A model generated the notes under the pieces. The model saw nothing but the letters and a program-made list of their open reading frames with translations, made no database searches and was not told where the DNA came from. From JABMQW01 sp964439935 (GTDB lineage Bacteria; Fidelibacterota; Marinisomatia; Marinisomatales; TCS56), in contig CAYTPW010000007.1 in assembly GCA_964439935.1 (NCBI GenBank), positions 98,133 to 162,132 on the forward strand: a DNA stretch of 64,000 bases, in the 5' to 3' direction. Both the position numbers and the translations under genes were made by a program. Numbering within the stretch: position 1 is the stretch's first letter; every line of letters begins with the position of its first letter. Below are positions 44,013 to 51,529 of this stretch, piece after piece.

Positions 44013-45449
44013 GTGTTAATCATTGATAAAAGCAGGGCGGGTAAGGTTGGTGTGAACCTGCCTGACTCTGATGTACCATATTTTGATCCGGACCAGATAT
44101 TTAACCGGCGCTTACTCCGCCAGGCAGCACCTAAGCTGCCGGAAATAAGCGAACCGGAAGTGGCCCGTCATTTTATCGGATTATCGATAAAAAATCATCA
44201 TGTCGATAAGGATTTTTATCCGCTCGGTTCCTGCACGATGAAATATAATCCAAAAATAAATGATACAATGGCCGGTCTGGATGGGTTTGCAGGACTGCAC
44301 CCCGCTCAACCGGAAGCTACGACGCAGGGTGCCCTGCGATTGATGTGGGAGCTTGAGCAGCAACTGAAAGCGGTGACGGGCATGACCCGGTTTACCCTTC
44401 AGCCCAGTGCCGGTGCCCAGGGTGAACTGGTGGGAATATTCCTGATCCGGAAATACCATGAAAAACACGGTAATACCGAGCGAACCCATATCTTAATTCC
44501 CGATAGCGCTCACGGAACCAATCCCGCCAGTGTTATAATTGGAGGATATAAAACACGCCAGGTTAAGTCGGGATCGGATGGATTGATTGATATCGCCGAT
44601 TTAAAAGCCAAATTGGATGACTCAGTAGCCGGGATGATGCTGACTCAACCGAATACACTGGGTCTGTTTGAATCCAATATCCAGGAAATCACCGACTTGA
44701 TCCATTCAGTCGATGGTATTATGTACATGGATGGAGCCAATCTCAATGCTTTGATCGGAATTGTCCGACCGGTGGATATGGGTTTTGATATTGTGCATAT
44801 TAACCTGCATAAAACTTTTTCCACGCCGCACGGCGGTGGCGGGCCGGGGGCCGGACCGATCGGCGTTACCGATAAATTAAGCGATTATCTACCAATACCT
44901 GTTATTGAAAAGGAAACCGATCGATACCGGTTGATTTCTGACCGACCGGATACGATTGGCCGGATCCACAGTTTCTACGGGAATTTTGCTGTTCTGGTCC
45001 GTGCTTATACTTACATCAAATCCATGGGGGAACAGGGTCTGCGGGATATGACGCGGATGGCTATTCTCAATGCCAATTATTTGATGCATCGTCTGGAAGG
45101 GAAATACAAAGTGGCTTTTCCGGGACACTGTATGCATGAGTTCGTACTCAGCACCGTCGAACAAAAAGACCGCGGTGGGAAAGCATTGGATATTGCCAAA
45201 CGTCTGCTGGATTACGGTTTCCATGCCCCAACGGTATATTTTCCGATCAGTGTACCGGAAGCAATGATGGTTGAGCCGACCGAATCGGAATCCAAGGCTA
45301 CCCTCGATCGCTTTGCCGATACAATGCTGGTTATTGATTCGGAAATCGATCGTGATCCGGAGGTTCTGCGATCGGCACCAACCCAAACACCGGTTCGTCG
45401 TCTCGATGAGACTGCGGCTAATCGTAATCCTGATTTACGCTGGAGGTAA
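44013..45449 (+). CDS. gcvPB: Glycine dehydrogenase (decarboxylating) subunit 2
   Basis: P-protein beta subunit of the glycine cleavage system: PLP-dependent decarboxylation of glycine, passing an aminomethyl group to the lipoyl H-protein. 478 residues with DFYPLGSCTMKYNPK near 68-82, DSAHGTNPAS near 165, and the PLP-binding Lys in NLHKTFSTPHGGGGPG near residue 267. This is the split form, so a gcvPA partner is required but is not in the window, nor are gcvH or gcvT. GTG start 3 bp after alaS ends. Confidence 0.95.
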   Translation: MLIIDKSRAGKVGVNLPDSDVPYFDPDQIFNRRLLRQAAPKLPEISEPEVARHFIGLSIKNHHVDKDFYPLGSCTMKYNPKINDTMAGLDGFAGLHPAQPEATTQGALRLMWELEQQLKAVTGMTRFTLQPSAGAQGELVGIFLIRKYHEKHGNTERTHILIPDSAHGTNPASVIIGGYKTRQVKSGSDGLIDIADLKAKLDDSVAGMMLTQPNTLGLFESNIQEITDLIHSVDGIMYMDGANLNALIGIVRPVDMGFDIVHINLHKTFSTPHGGGGPGAGPIGVTDKLSDYLPIPVIEKETDRYRLISDRPDTIGRIHSFYGNFAVLVRAYTYIKSMGEQGLRDMTRMAILNANYLMHRLEGKYKVAFPGHCMHEFVLSTVEQKDRGGKALDIAKRLLDYGFHAPTVYFPISVPEAMMVEPTESESKATLDRFADTMLVIDSEIDRDPEVLRSAPTQTPVRRLDETAANRNPDLRWR

Positions 45450-45451
45450 TT

Positions 45452-45871
45452 GTGCAATTCAGAAAAGCTGGTGACCGTTTTTTTGTTTACGTCGAGCAGG
45501 GTGAGTCAGTTCTGGAAACACTGACGGAATTTTGTACCAACCAGAATATTTCGAACGGTCAGTTATTCGGGATCGGAGCGCTGAAAAATATTCAGCTGGG
45601 TGCCTATAATCCGGACACAAAACAATATACGCGGAAAACATTTTCCGGTGATTATGAGTTGATCTCCTGTCAGGGGAACATTACGCTGCTGGAAGGCAAG
45701 CCGTTCATCCATACTCATGTAACTATCGGAGATCACGATTGCAACATCAAAGGCGGGCATTTATTTGCTGCTACGGTGGCCGTTGTTGGTGAATTCATCG
45801 TACTGCCGCTGGCTGGCGATGCCAAACGTGAAATGAATTCTAAAATCGGTCTGGCTGTCTGGGACCTTTGA
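45452..45871 (+). CDS. PCC/DUF296 domain protein
   Basis: A complete 139-residue PCC (DUF296) domain with the metal-site motif HTHVTIGD (near 91-98) and GGHLFAATV (near 104-112). In bacteria such proteins are trimeric, bind zinc and have unknown catalytic roles; in plants the domain is fused to AT-hooks. GTG start 2 bp after gcvPB, so it is co-transcribed with the glycine cleavage gene. Confidence 0.88.
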   Translation: MQFRKAGDRFFVYVEQGESVLETLTEFCTNQNISNGQLFGIGALKNIQLGAYNPDTKQYTRKTFSGDYELISCQGNITLLEGKPFIHTHVTIGDHDCNIKGGHLFAATVAVVGEFIVLPLAGDAKREMNSKIGLAVWDL

Positions 45872-45967
45872 CTAGTAATCAGTGAATTGTCATGCGTGAC
45901 AGCTGTGAATAATCTGTTGGCCCTTAAGCACGTTGATGCCTTCGGACATTTTCAAATCACTCGGAAA

Positions 45968-45985
45968 GTTGCTGGAATAAGCAAC
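45968..45985 (+). terminator. Hairpin between DUF296 gene and ridA
   Basis: GTTGCT and AGCAAC form a 6 bp perfect inverted repeat with loop GGAATA, followed by GGATTATTTT. It could terminate the alaS-gcvPB-DUF296 transcript ahead of ridA. The T-rich tail is imperfect. Confidence 0.35.
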
Positions 45986-46026
45986 GGATTATTTTCCTAC
46001 ATTTAGCATTACCCAGGGAGGTAATA

Positions 46027-46416
46027 ATGGAAAGAAAAGTTATTCATACATCTCAGGCACCTCAGGCTATTGGTCCTTACAGCCAGGCAATCGTTGCCAA
46101 TGGTTTTATTTTTACTGCCGGACAGATTCCGCTGGATCCGGCGACGATGCAGTTGATTGATGGTGATTTTAAGCAGCGAGTCCAGCGGGTGCTGCACAAT
46201 CTGAATGCGGTACTATCGGCAGCCGGAACAGATTTGTCAAATGTCGTGAAATTCACCGTATTCCTTACTGATCTATCCAGATTCAGCCAGGTTAACGAAG
46301 TGTTCTCTACCTGTTTCGCGGATATCGAACCGCCGGCGCGATCTGCAGTTCAGGTTACTGCTTTGCCTATGAATACGGATATTGAAATCGAATGTATCGC
46401 TGCTCTGGAGCAATAA
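46027..46416 (+). CDS. ridA: Reactive intermediate deaminase RidA
   Basis: A complete 129-residue RidA/YjgF/UK114 protein, which hydrolyses reactive enamine/imine intermediates made by PLP enzymes. Motifs include APQAIGPYSQA near residues 11-21, FTAGQIPLDP near 34, and PARSAVQVTALP near 102, which holds the Arg that binds the substrate carboxylate. GGGAGG lies just before the ATG. Its proximity to a PLP-dependent decarboxylase gene fits the role. Confidence 0.95.
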   Translation: MERKVIHTSQAPQAIGPYSQAIVANGFIFTAGQIPLDPATMQLIDGDFKQRVQRVLHNLNAVLSAAGTDLSNVVKFTVFLTDLSRFSQVNEVFSTCFADIEPPARSAVQVTALPMNTDIEIECIAALEQ

Positions 46417-46417
46417 G

Positions 46418-47332
46418 ATGAAGAAAAAACACCATTATCTATTAATTGTCAACCCCGAAGCAGGCAGTCAACGCACTATGCAGGCGCTACCTGATATTGA
46501 TCGTATCCTGCGGCGGGAAAAAGTAGAATTCGAATTTCATTTTACCGATGAACCTGGCCATGCCACGGAGTTGGTACAGGAATATGGCGATGAATTTGAT
46601 GTTGTGATTTCGGTTGGGGGCGATGGTACGATTAACGAGGTGATAAATGGATTACCTGATTCAAATAAAACATTTGGTATGATACCCATCGGAACCGGCA
46701 ATGATTTTGCTCGCAGTTGTTTAATCCCGCATGATTCAATCGAAGAGGCAATTAAAGTAATCATGCGACACGATGTTAAAACAGTTGATGTAGGTACGGT
46801 GAACGGGCGCCGGTTCATCAATGTAATGGGAATGGGCTTTGAGGGTCGTGCCAATGAAGTTGGTAAGGCAGTAGAATTTATCAAAGGTGCGCCGCGCTAC
46901 CTTGTAGCAATCGGGTATACTTTTTTATCCTATCGGAAATTACCGGTGCGGATATCCTTCGATGATATTGTATTGGACGATAAGCTGTTTTTATTAAGCA
47001 TTGGTAACGGTTGGAATGTTGGTGGTGGTCTCCAATTGACACCTAAAGCAATAATCGACGACGGCAAGTTCGACCTGTGTTATGTGAAAAATATTTCCCG
47101 GCCACGTATCCTGGCCATATTCAACCGCCTTTATGACGGCACAATTGATACGGCACCTGAAATGACCAGCTATCGGACCAGTAAAATTACGATTGAAAGT
47201 GATGTGCGCTTACCGGTTCATGTCGACGGCGAAAAGCTGGAATTTGATTCCGGCAAACTGGAAATTGAAATAATTCCGACCTGTCAACCAGTAATTGGTA
47301 ATTGGTCTGCAGATAAAAGATTTGATGCTTAA
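46418..47332 (+). CDS. YegS/DagK-type lipid kinase
   Basis: ATG 46418 (MKKKHHYLL) with GGAG 7 bp upstream is preferred; an in-frame TTG upstream lies within ridA. The 304 residues form a diacylglycerol-kinase-type catalytic domain with LIVNPEAGS (near 9), SVGGDGTINEVINGL (near 65-79) and IPIGTGNDFARS (near 89-100), then a C-terminal beta domain with HVDGEKLEFD. It phosphorylates diacylglycerol or a related lipid at the inner membrane. It starts 1 bp after ridA ends. Confidence 0.9.
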   Translation: MKKKHHYLLIVNPEAGSQRTMQALPDIDRILRREKVEFEFHFTDEPGHATELVQEYGDEFDVVISVGGDGTINEVINGLPDSNKTFGMIPIGTGNDFARSCLIPHDSIEEAIKVIMRHDVKTVDVGTVNGRRFINVMGMGFEGRANEVGKAVEFIKGAPRYLVAIGYTFLSYRKLPVRISFDDIVLDDKLFLLSIGNGWNVGGGLQLTPKAIIDDGKFDLCYVKNISRPRILAIFNRLYDGTIDTAPEMTSYRTSKITIESDVRLPVHVDGEKLEFDSGKLEIEIIPTCQPVIGNWSADKRFDA

Positions 47333-47744
47333 AAAGTTTTTATTTTGTTGGATGTTGAGCTCCCTGGTCCTGGGGAGTTCAGCCGATTCCCTAAAGACTA
47401 AATCACCGAAAAAAGCGGCCTTATGGGCCTTAATTCCCGGAGCCGGTCAAGCTTATAACGGCAAATATATAAAGGCTGGTATTATATTAAGTGCCGAGAT
47501 CGCAGCCGTCTGGCGATTCAGTGAGAACCGACAAGCATACAATAATTATGATGAGAATTCTACTGGATCTAAATCCCGGTATATGGAAAAACGGAACAAA
47601 TATGGCTGGTGGATTTTCTTTACCTATGTTTATGGAATGCTCGACGCGGTTGTCGATGCCCACCTGGCGCCGTTTGATGAAGTAATGCAGGAAGATTTGG
47701 AATCTCCTGAGATCACGCCACAACCTACAGAAGACACGCTATGA
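47325..47744 (+). CDS. DUF5683 membrane protein
   Basis: The start is ATG 47325 (MLKKFLFCW), overlapping the lipid kinase gene by 8 bp. The 139-residue protein has a signal peptide (about 1-20) and the DUF5683 core: PKKAALWALIPGAGQAYNGKY near 28-48, where the PGxGQxYN signature is conserved, and hydrophobic segments around 50-65 and 92-110. DUF5683 proteins are widespread in Bacteroidetes and relatives, with no known function. Its end overlaps the symporter gene as ATGA. Confidence 0.8.
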   Translation: MLKKFLFCWMLSSLVLGSSADSLKTKSPKKAALWALIPGAGQAYNGKYIKAGIILSAEIAAVWRFSENRQAYNNYDENSTGSKSRYMEKRNKYGWWIFFTYVYGMLDAVVDAHLAPFDEVMQEDLESPEITPQPTEDTL

Positions 47745-49129
47745 AAAAACAACGGGAACACTGGAAATCGCAACTAGGATTTATATTGGCTGCAACCGGA
47801 TCTGCAGTTGGACTGGGTAATTTATGGAAATTCCCCTATATTACCTGGCATAATAACGGTGGCGCCTTTGTTCTGGTTTACCTGGTGGCGGTAATTTTGA
47901 TCGGTTGGCCAATAATGATGGCCGAAATATTGATTGGCCGGAAGTCTCAGGAAAGCCCGGTCCCTGCTTTTGAAAAACTGGGCGGTAAAAAATGGAGTCT
48001 GGTCGGCTGGTTGGGTGTCCTGACCGGTCTGGTGATTCTGGGTTATTACAGTGTAATTGCCGGTTGGACAATTACTTCTTTTCTATCCTGCCTGAACTGG
48101 AGTTTTAGCGGGTACGTTCGACCGGAAGAAGGTGCTTTTGGGACATTTATTGGCAATGGGCCGCTCCAGCTATTGTTGTCATTCATATTTCTGGGTGCGA
48201 CAGCTGCGGTAGTCTGGAAGGGTATTAACCAGGGAATCGAGCGGGCGACACGGATCCTGATGCCCATTTTGATCGGCATTATTATTTATCTGTTGATTAT
48301 CGTCCTGTTTTTGCCCGGTCGCGATCAAGCTTTCCATTTTATCTTCCAGCCTAATTTCAGCGACCTGCCCAAAGAAGGGATTCTGGAAGCGGTGGGACAT
48401 GCCTTTTTCACACTTTCACTCGGAATGGGAGCAATGATTACCTATGGCTCCTATATGAAGCATGATGTGTCAATTTCCAAAAATGCTGCCTTGGTTGTGG
48501 CTCTGGACACGATAATTGCCATCTGCGCCTGTATAATCATGTATACGATTATATTTTCTGTTCCGAGTATCAAAGACAGTATTTCCGGATCGACTGTCGG
48601 TATGTTGTTCATAACCCTGCCGGACCTGCTTTACACTGAAATACCATTTGGATCGATCATTGCCCCGATCTTCTATATTCTGGTTGGTTTTGCCGCACTT
48701 TCATCCACAATCTCTTTGCTTGAAGTTATTGTATCATTACTGATTGACAAACTGGATCTACCCCGTCATAAAGCAACTTTGTATGGTGCGGGAGCGACCT
48801 ATTTTATCTCCTTTTTCGCCGCCCTCTCGCTCGGAGCGGTCTCCGGTTTTTCTAACTTTTCATTCTTTGGAGAAGGCAAAGAAGGAATCCTTAATACACT
48901 GGATCACCTGGCTGCAAATTGGATGTTACCGATCGGTGGGTTGTTTGTCACCATTTTTGTAGGTTGGGTCCTGGACCGGAAAATATGTGAAGCTGAAATT
49001 GGGAAATTCAATCCCGACGGATCACCAAAATTAAACTATCGCCTGTTTCGGATTTTCATAAGGTACGTTGCGCCGATTGCTATTTTGGCAGTCATCATTG
49101 CTGTTATTTTTGGAAAGGATTTCAGTTAA
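47741..49129 (+). CDS. Sodium-dependent transporter, NSS/SLC6 family
   Basis: 462 residues with 11-12 membrane helices and the LeuT-type signature in helix 1: LAATGSAVGLGNLWKFPY (near 13-30), which forms the Na+ and substrate sites. A further conserved region, LSLGMGAMITYGSYM, is near 225 (helix 6). Substrates of bacterial members are usually amino acids, and specificity cannot be read here. Start in an ATGA overlap with the DUF5683 gene. Confidence 0.93.
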   Translation: MKKQREHWKSQLGFILAATGSAVGLGNLWKFPYITWHNNGGAFVLVYLVAVILIGWPIMMAEILIGRKSQESPVPAFEKLGGKKWSLVGWLGVLTGLVILGYYSVIAGWTITSFLSCLNWSFSGYVRPEEGAFGTFIGNGPLQLLLSFIFLGATAAVVWKGINQGIERATRILMPILIGIIIYLLIIVLFLPGRDQAFHFIFQPNFSDLPKEGILEAVGHAFFTLSLGMGAMITYGSYMKHDVSISKNAALVVALDTIIAICACIIMYTIIFSVPSIKDSISGSTVGMLFITLPDLLYTEIPFGSIIAPIFYILVGFAALSSTISLLEVIVSLLIDKLDLPRHKATLYGAGATYFISFFAALSLGAVSGFSNFSFFGEGKEGILNTLDHLAANWMLPIGGLFVTIFVGWVLDRKICEAEIGKFNPDGSPKLNYRLFRIFIRYVAPIAILAVIIAVIFGKDFS

Positions 49130-49226
49130 ATTCAGATTCCTTTTTTGATAGAATTTGAACAGTTGTGATAGAGTAACATCCTTTAACAACCAATCAGGAC
49201 ATATTATTGCACAAGGATACTGAATT

Positions 49227-50186
49227 GTGATCATTTCGCGTTTGATACCACCGGATACGAATCGCTATCAAAAAGCACGAACCTGGTCAGCCAAGCTAGA
49301 CGGTATTTTCCAGGTGCGCTGGGAATTATTTTTTGGCTTGTGGTCAATGCTATTATCTGGCTTCAGCATTGCGGCCATGCAGAATGACCGCTACCTGTAC
49401 TGGCAGTCCGAGTTGGGCTTTCAATCGACATTGATGTTTTGCGGTTTTACGCTGCTACTGGCCGGCTTATTTGGTTTTAGTAATTTGCAGCAAAACAATA
49501 TCGAAAAACCAGCGATTCCCTGGTTGAAAAAGTTTTTCTGGATTATATCAATTGCAGGTCTGATCTGTTTGGTCTTTTCCAATCCGCTGATCTTAATCCC
49601 AGTGACGCTGATCGTTATTGTGCTTGGACCTCTCAGTCAGTATCGCCCGTTAGAGTTGAACCGACCATCAATCCGGCAGGGGACTATTTTCATTGGTCTT
49701 GCTTTCCTGCTGTTTTTGACTGGCTGGTTCTATAAAGACGGTCAATTGCTTTCAGGATTGCGGTTGGGATTTCCATATGTCCTGGGTTTTATGGCGGTGG
49801 TCATGGTTTACTGGATAGCTATCGAACTTAATGCAGAAGGCTCCCCGGTGAAACTTACCAGTAACCGCCAGAGAATCCTTATGTTGGTAATTGCAATTAT
49901 TCTTGACCTCAGCGCTACGATCCTGGGTTATCTGAATGATGATCCGATTATCAGTACCGCCGCTTGTGTTTTTCTGCCGTTTTTATTAGTAGCACTGGCC
50001 TTTCCGCCCCATTTTCGCCATATCCTGCGCTGTCGGATATACCCCATTTTCATCCTGTCCATGCTGGTGGTTGTCCGTTATCCTTGGTTTTTACTACCGC
50101 TGGGATTGAATTTCTGGGTGCTGCGTGGTTATACTTATCTGCGTTTTGGATTTCCGCAACCAACCTTCCGCGTCGATTATGATTAA
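49227..50186 (+). CDS. Polytopic membrane protein next to ferredoxin and reductase
   Basis: 319 residues from GTG 49227, with about 8-9 membrane segments and few charged residues outside the N-terminus and loops. Topology and size resemble UbiA-type prenyltransferases, but I do not see the two Asp-rich motifs (NDxxDxxxD type) that bind prenyl diphosphate; only isolated DLSAT and NDD occur near residue 240. It overlaps the ferredoxin gene by 8 bp, and that gene overlaps a geranylgeranyl-reductase-like gene, so a role in isoprenoid-lipid or quinone metabolism is likely by context. Function is otherwise unknown. Confidence 0.6.
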   Translation: MIISRLIPPDTNRYQKARTWSAKLDGIFQVRWELFFGLWSMLLSGFSIAAMQNDRYLYWQSELGFQSTLMFCGFTLLLAGLFGFSNLQQNNIEKPAIPWLKKFFWIISIAGLICLVFSNPLILIPVTLIVIVLGPLSQYRPLELNRPSIRQGTIFIGLAFLLFLTGWFYKDGQLLSGLRLGFPYVLGFMAVVMVYWIAIELNAEGSPVKLTSNRQRILMLVIAIILDLSATILGYLNDDPIISTAACVFLPFLLVALAFPPHFRHILRCRIYPIFILSMLVVVRYPWFLLPLGLNFWVLRGYTYLRFGFPQPTFRVDYD

Positions 50187-50364
50187 TATAGCCGAAGGGA
50201 AATGTGATTTCTGTGGTGCCTGCGTCGGTGTGTGCCCGGTCGATTGTATCGAATTACAGGAATCGTTGATCCGAATCGATCAATCAATTTGTATCGACTG
50301 TGAATTATGTGTATTCATTTGCCCAATTGAGGTTTTGAGTTATGTGGATGAAGAAGAAGTATGA
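50179..50364 (+). CDS. 2[4Fe-4S] ferredoxin
   Basis: 61 residues from ATG 50179 (MINIAEGK); the frame extends upstream only inside the previous gene. It contains two classical cluster motifs, CDFCGACVGVCPVDC near 9-23 and CIDCELCVFICP near 38-49. It is placed between a membrane protein and the FAD reductase gene, overlapping both. This matches the archaeal arrangement in which a dedicated ferredoxin supplies electrons to geranylgeranyl reductase. Confidence 0.9.
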   Translation: MINIAEGKCDFCGACVGVCPVDCIELQESLIRIDQSICIDCELCVFICPIEVLSYVDEEEV

Positions 50365-51529
50365 TATAATAATCGTTGGTGGCGGTCCGGCGGGATCGAC
50401 TTTTGCCTATCATGCTGCACAGGGCGGACTGTCAGTGCTGGTATTGGAAAAGGACCGGGACATTGGTATGCCGGTTCGCTGTGGTGAGGCAGTAAGCGAT
50501 GCAGGTCTGCGGATTTTCCATGAACCGCGCGAGCGCTGGATCCGATCGACTATTAACCGGATCAAACTGGTGGCACCAAATTCTACTGAAATTGAATTTG
50601 ATCTGCAAGAGACCGGATACATCTTGGACAGGCGAGTGTTTGATTACGACCTGGCCCATATGGCAGCCGAACAGGGAGCTGAAATTGTCACCAAAGCTTA
50701 TGTTAATGGTTTGATATTGGAAGCTGACCGGGTCTGCGGTGTAACCGGACACTATCTGGATCAGCCTTTTGAGCTGCGGACCAACCTGGTTGTTGGAGCG
50801 GATGGTGTTGAAAGCCGGGTCGGACGCTGGGCAGGTATCCGGACCCAGTTAAAACTGAAAGATATGGAATCTGCCATTCAGAAAACCGTCAGCGGAATTG
50901 ATCTGAATGAAAACATGTTCGAGTTTTACCTGTCGCGAAATTGGGCTCCCGGCGGCTATTTGTGGGTTTTCCCCAAGGGACCGCATTCTGCAAATGTTGG
51001 TCTGGGCATCTCAGGCACATATGCCAAACAGGGTAGGGCCGCCCACCGTTTTCTGGACGAATTTCTGGAGCGCCGTTTCCCCGATTGTTCGGTCCTGACA
51101 ACCGTGGCTGGTGGTGTGCCTGTGGACAAAACACTCAAGCAGATCACAGCCGATGGCTTAATGCTGATTGGCGATGCCGCTCATACGGTTAATCCTACAA
51201 CCGGAGGGGGAATAATCTCCGGAATGCGCAGCGGACAGGTGGCGGCTGAAGCAGCTGCGGAAGTCCTGAAAGCGGGAAAAATGCCGACTCAATCCAATCT
51301 GAAGGCTTACCCGCGAAACTGGCATAAAGCCGAGGGTAAGCAGCATGAGCGATTTTACCGGATTAAAGAAGCGATCTTCAAATTTACTGATGCAGATTTA
51401 AACCGGATAGCTGATGCAATTGCCAAAATACCGGAGAATGATCGTACCTTGACCAAATTATTTTCGATTGCGGTTAAGAGAAAACCGAGTCTTTTAATCG
51501 ATGTCGCCCGCGTCTTTGCCGGTGTATGA
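50342..51529 (+). CDS. Geranylgeranyl-reductase-family FAD oxidoreductase
   Basis: 395 residues. N-terminal dinucleotide fold YDIIIVGGGPAGS (near 7-19), the family motif MPVRCGEAV near 42-50 with its conserved Cys, GGYLWVFPKG near 205-214 (the YxWxFP-type motif lining the isoprenoid channel), and GDAAHTVNPTTGGGI near 277-291 contacting FAD. Members reduce double bonds of geranylgeranyl chains in archaeal lipids, chlorophyll or menaquinone. The partner ferredoxin gene is directly upstream (23 bp overlap). The substrate here is unknown: menaquinone side chain or ether lipid are both possible. Confidence 0.87.
   Translation: MWMKKKYDIIIVGGGPAGSTFAYHAAQGGLSVLVLEKDRDIGMPVRCGEAVSDAGLRIFHEPRERWIRSTINRIKLVAPNSTEIEFDLQETGYILDRRVFDYDLAHMAAEQGAEIVTKAYVNGLILEADRVCGVTGHYLDQPFELRTNLVVGADGVESRVGRWAGIRTQLKLKDMESAIQKTVSGIDLNENMFEFYLSRNWAPGGYLWVFPKGPHSANVGLGISGTYAKQGRAAHRFLDEFLERRFPDCSVLTTVAGGVPVDKTLKQITADGLMLIGDAAHTVNPTTGGGIISGMRSGQVAAEAAAEVLKAGKMPTQSNLKAYPRNWHKAEGKQHERFYRIKEAIFKFTDADLNRIADAIAKIPENDRTLTKLFSIAVKRKPSLLIDVARVFAGV

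Noticed and set aside
44013..45449. Glycine riboswitch ahead of gcvPB
   Set aside because: Only 3 bp separate alaS and gcvPB, so there is no leader to hold one.
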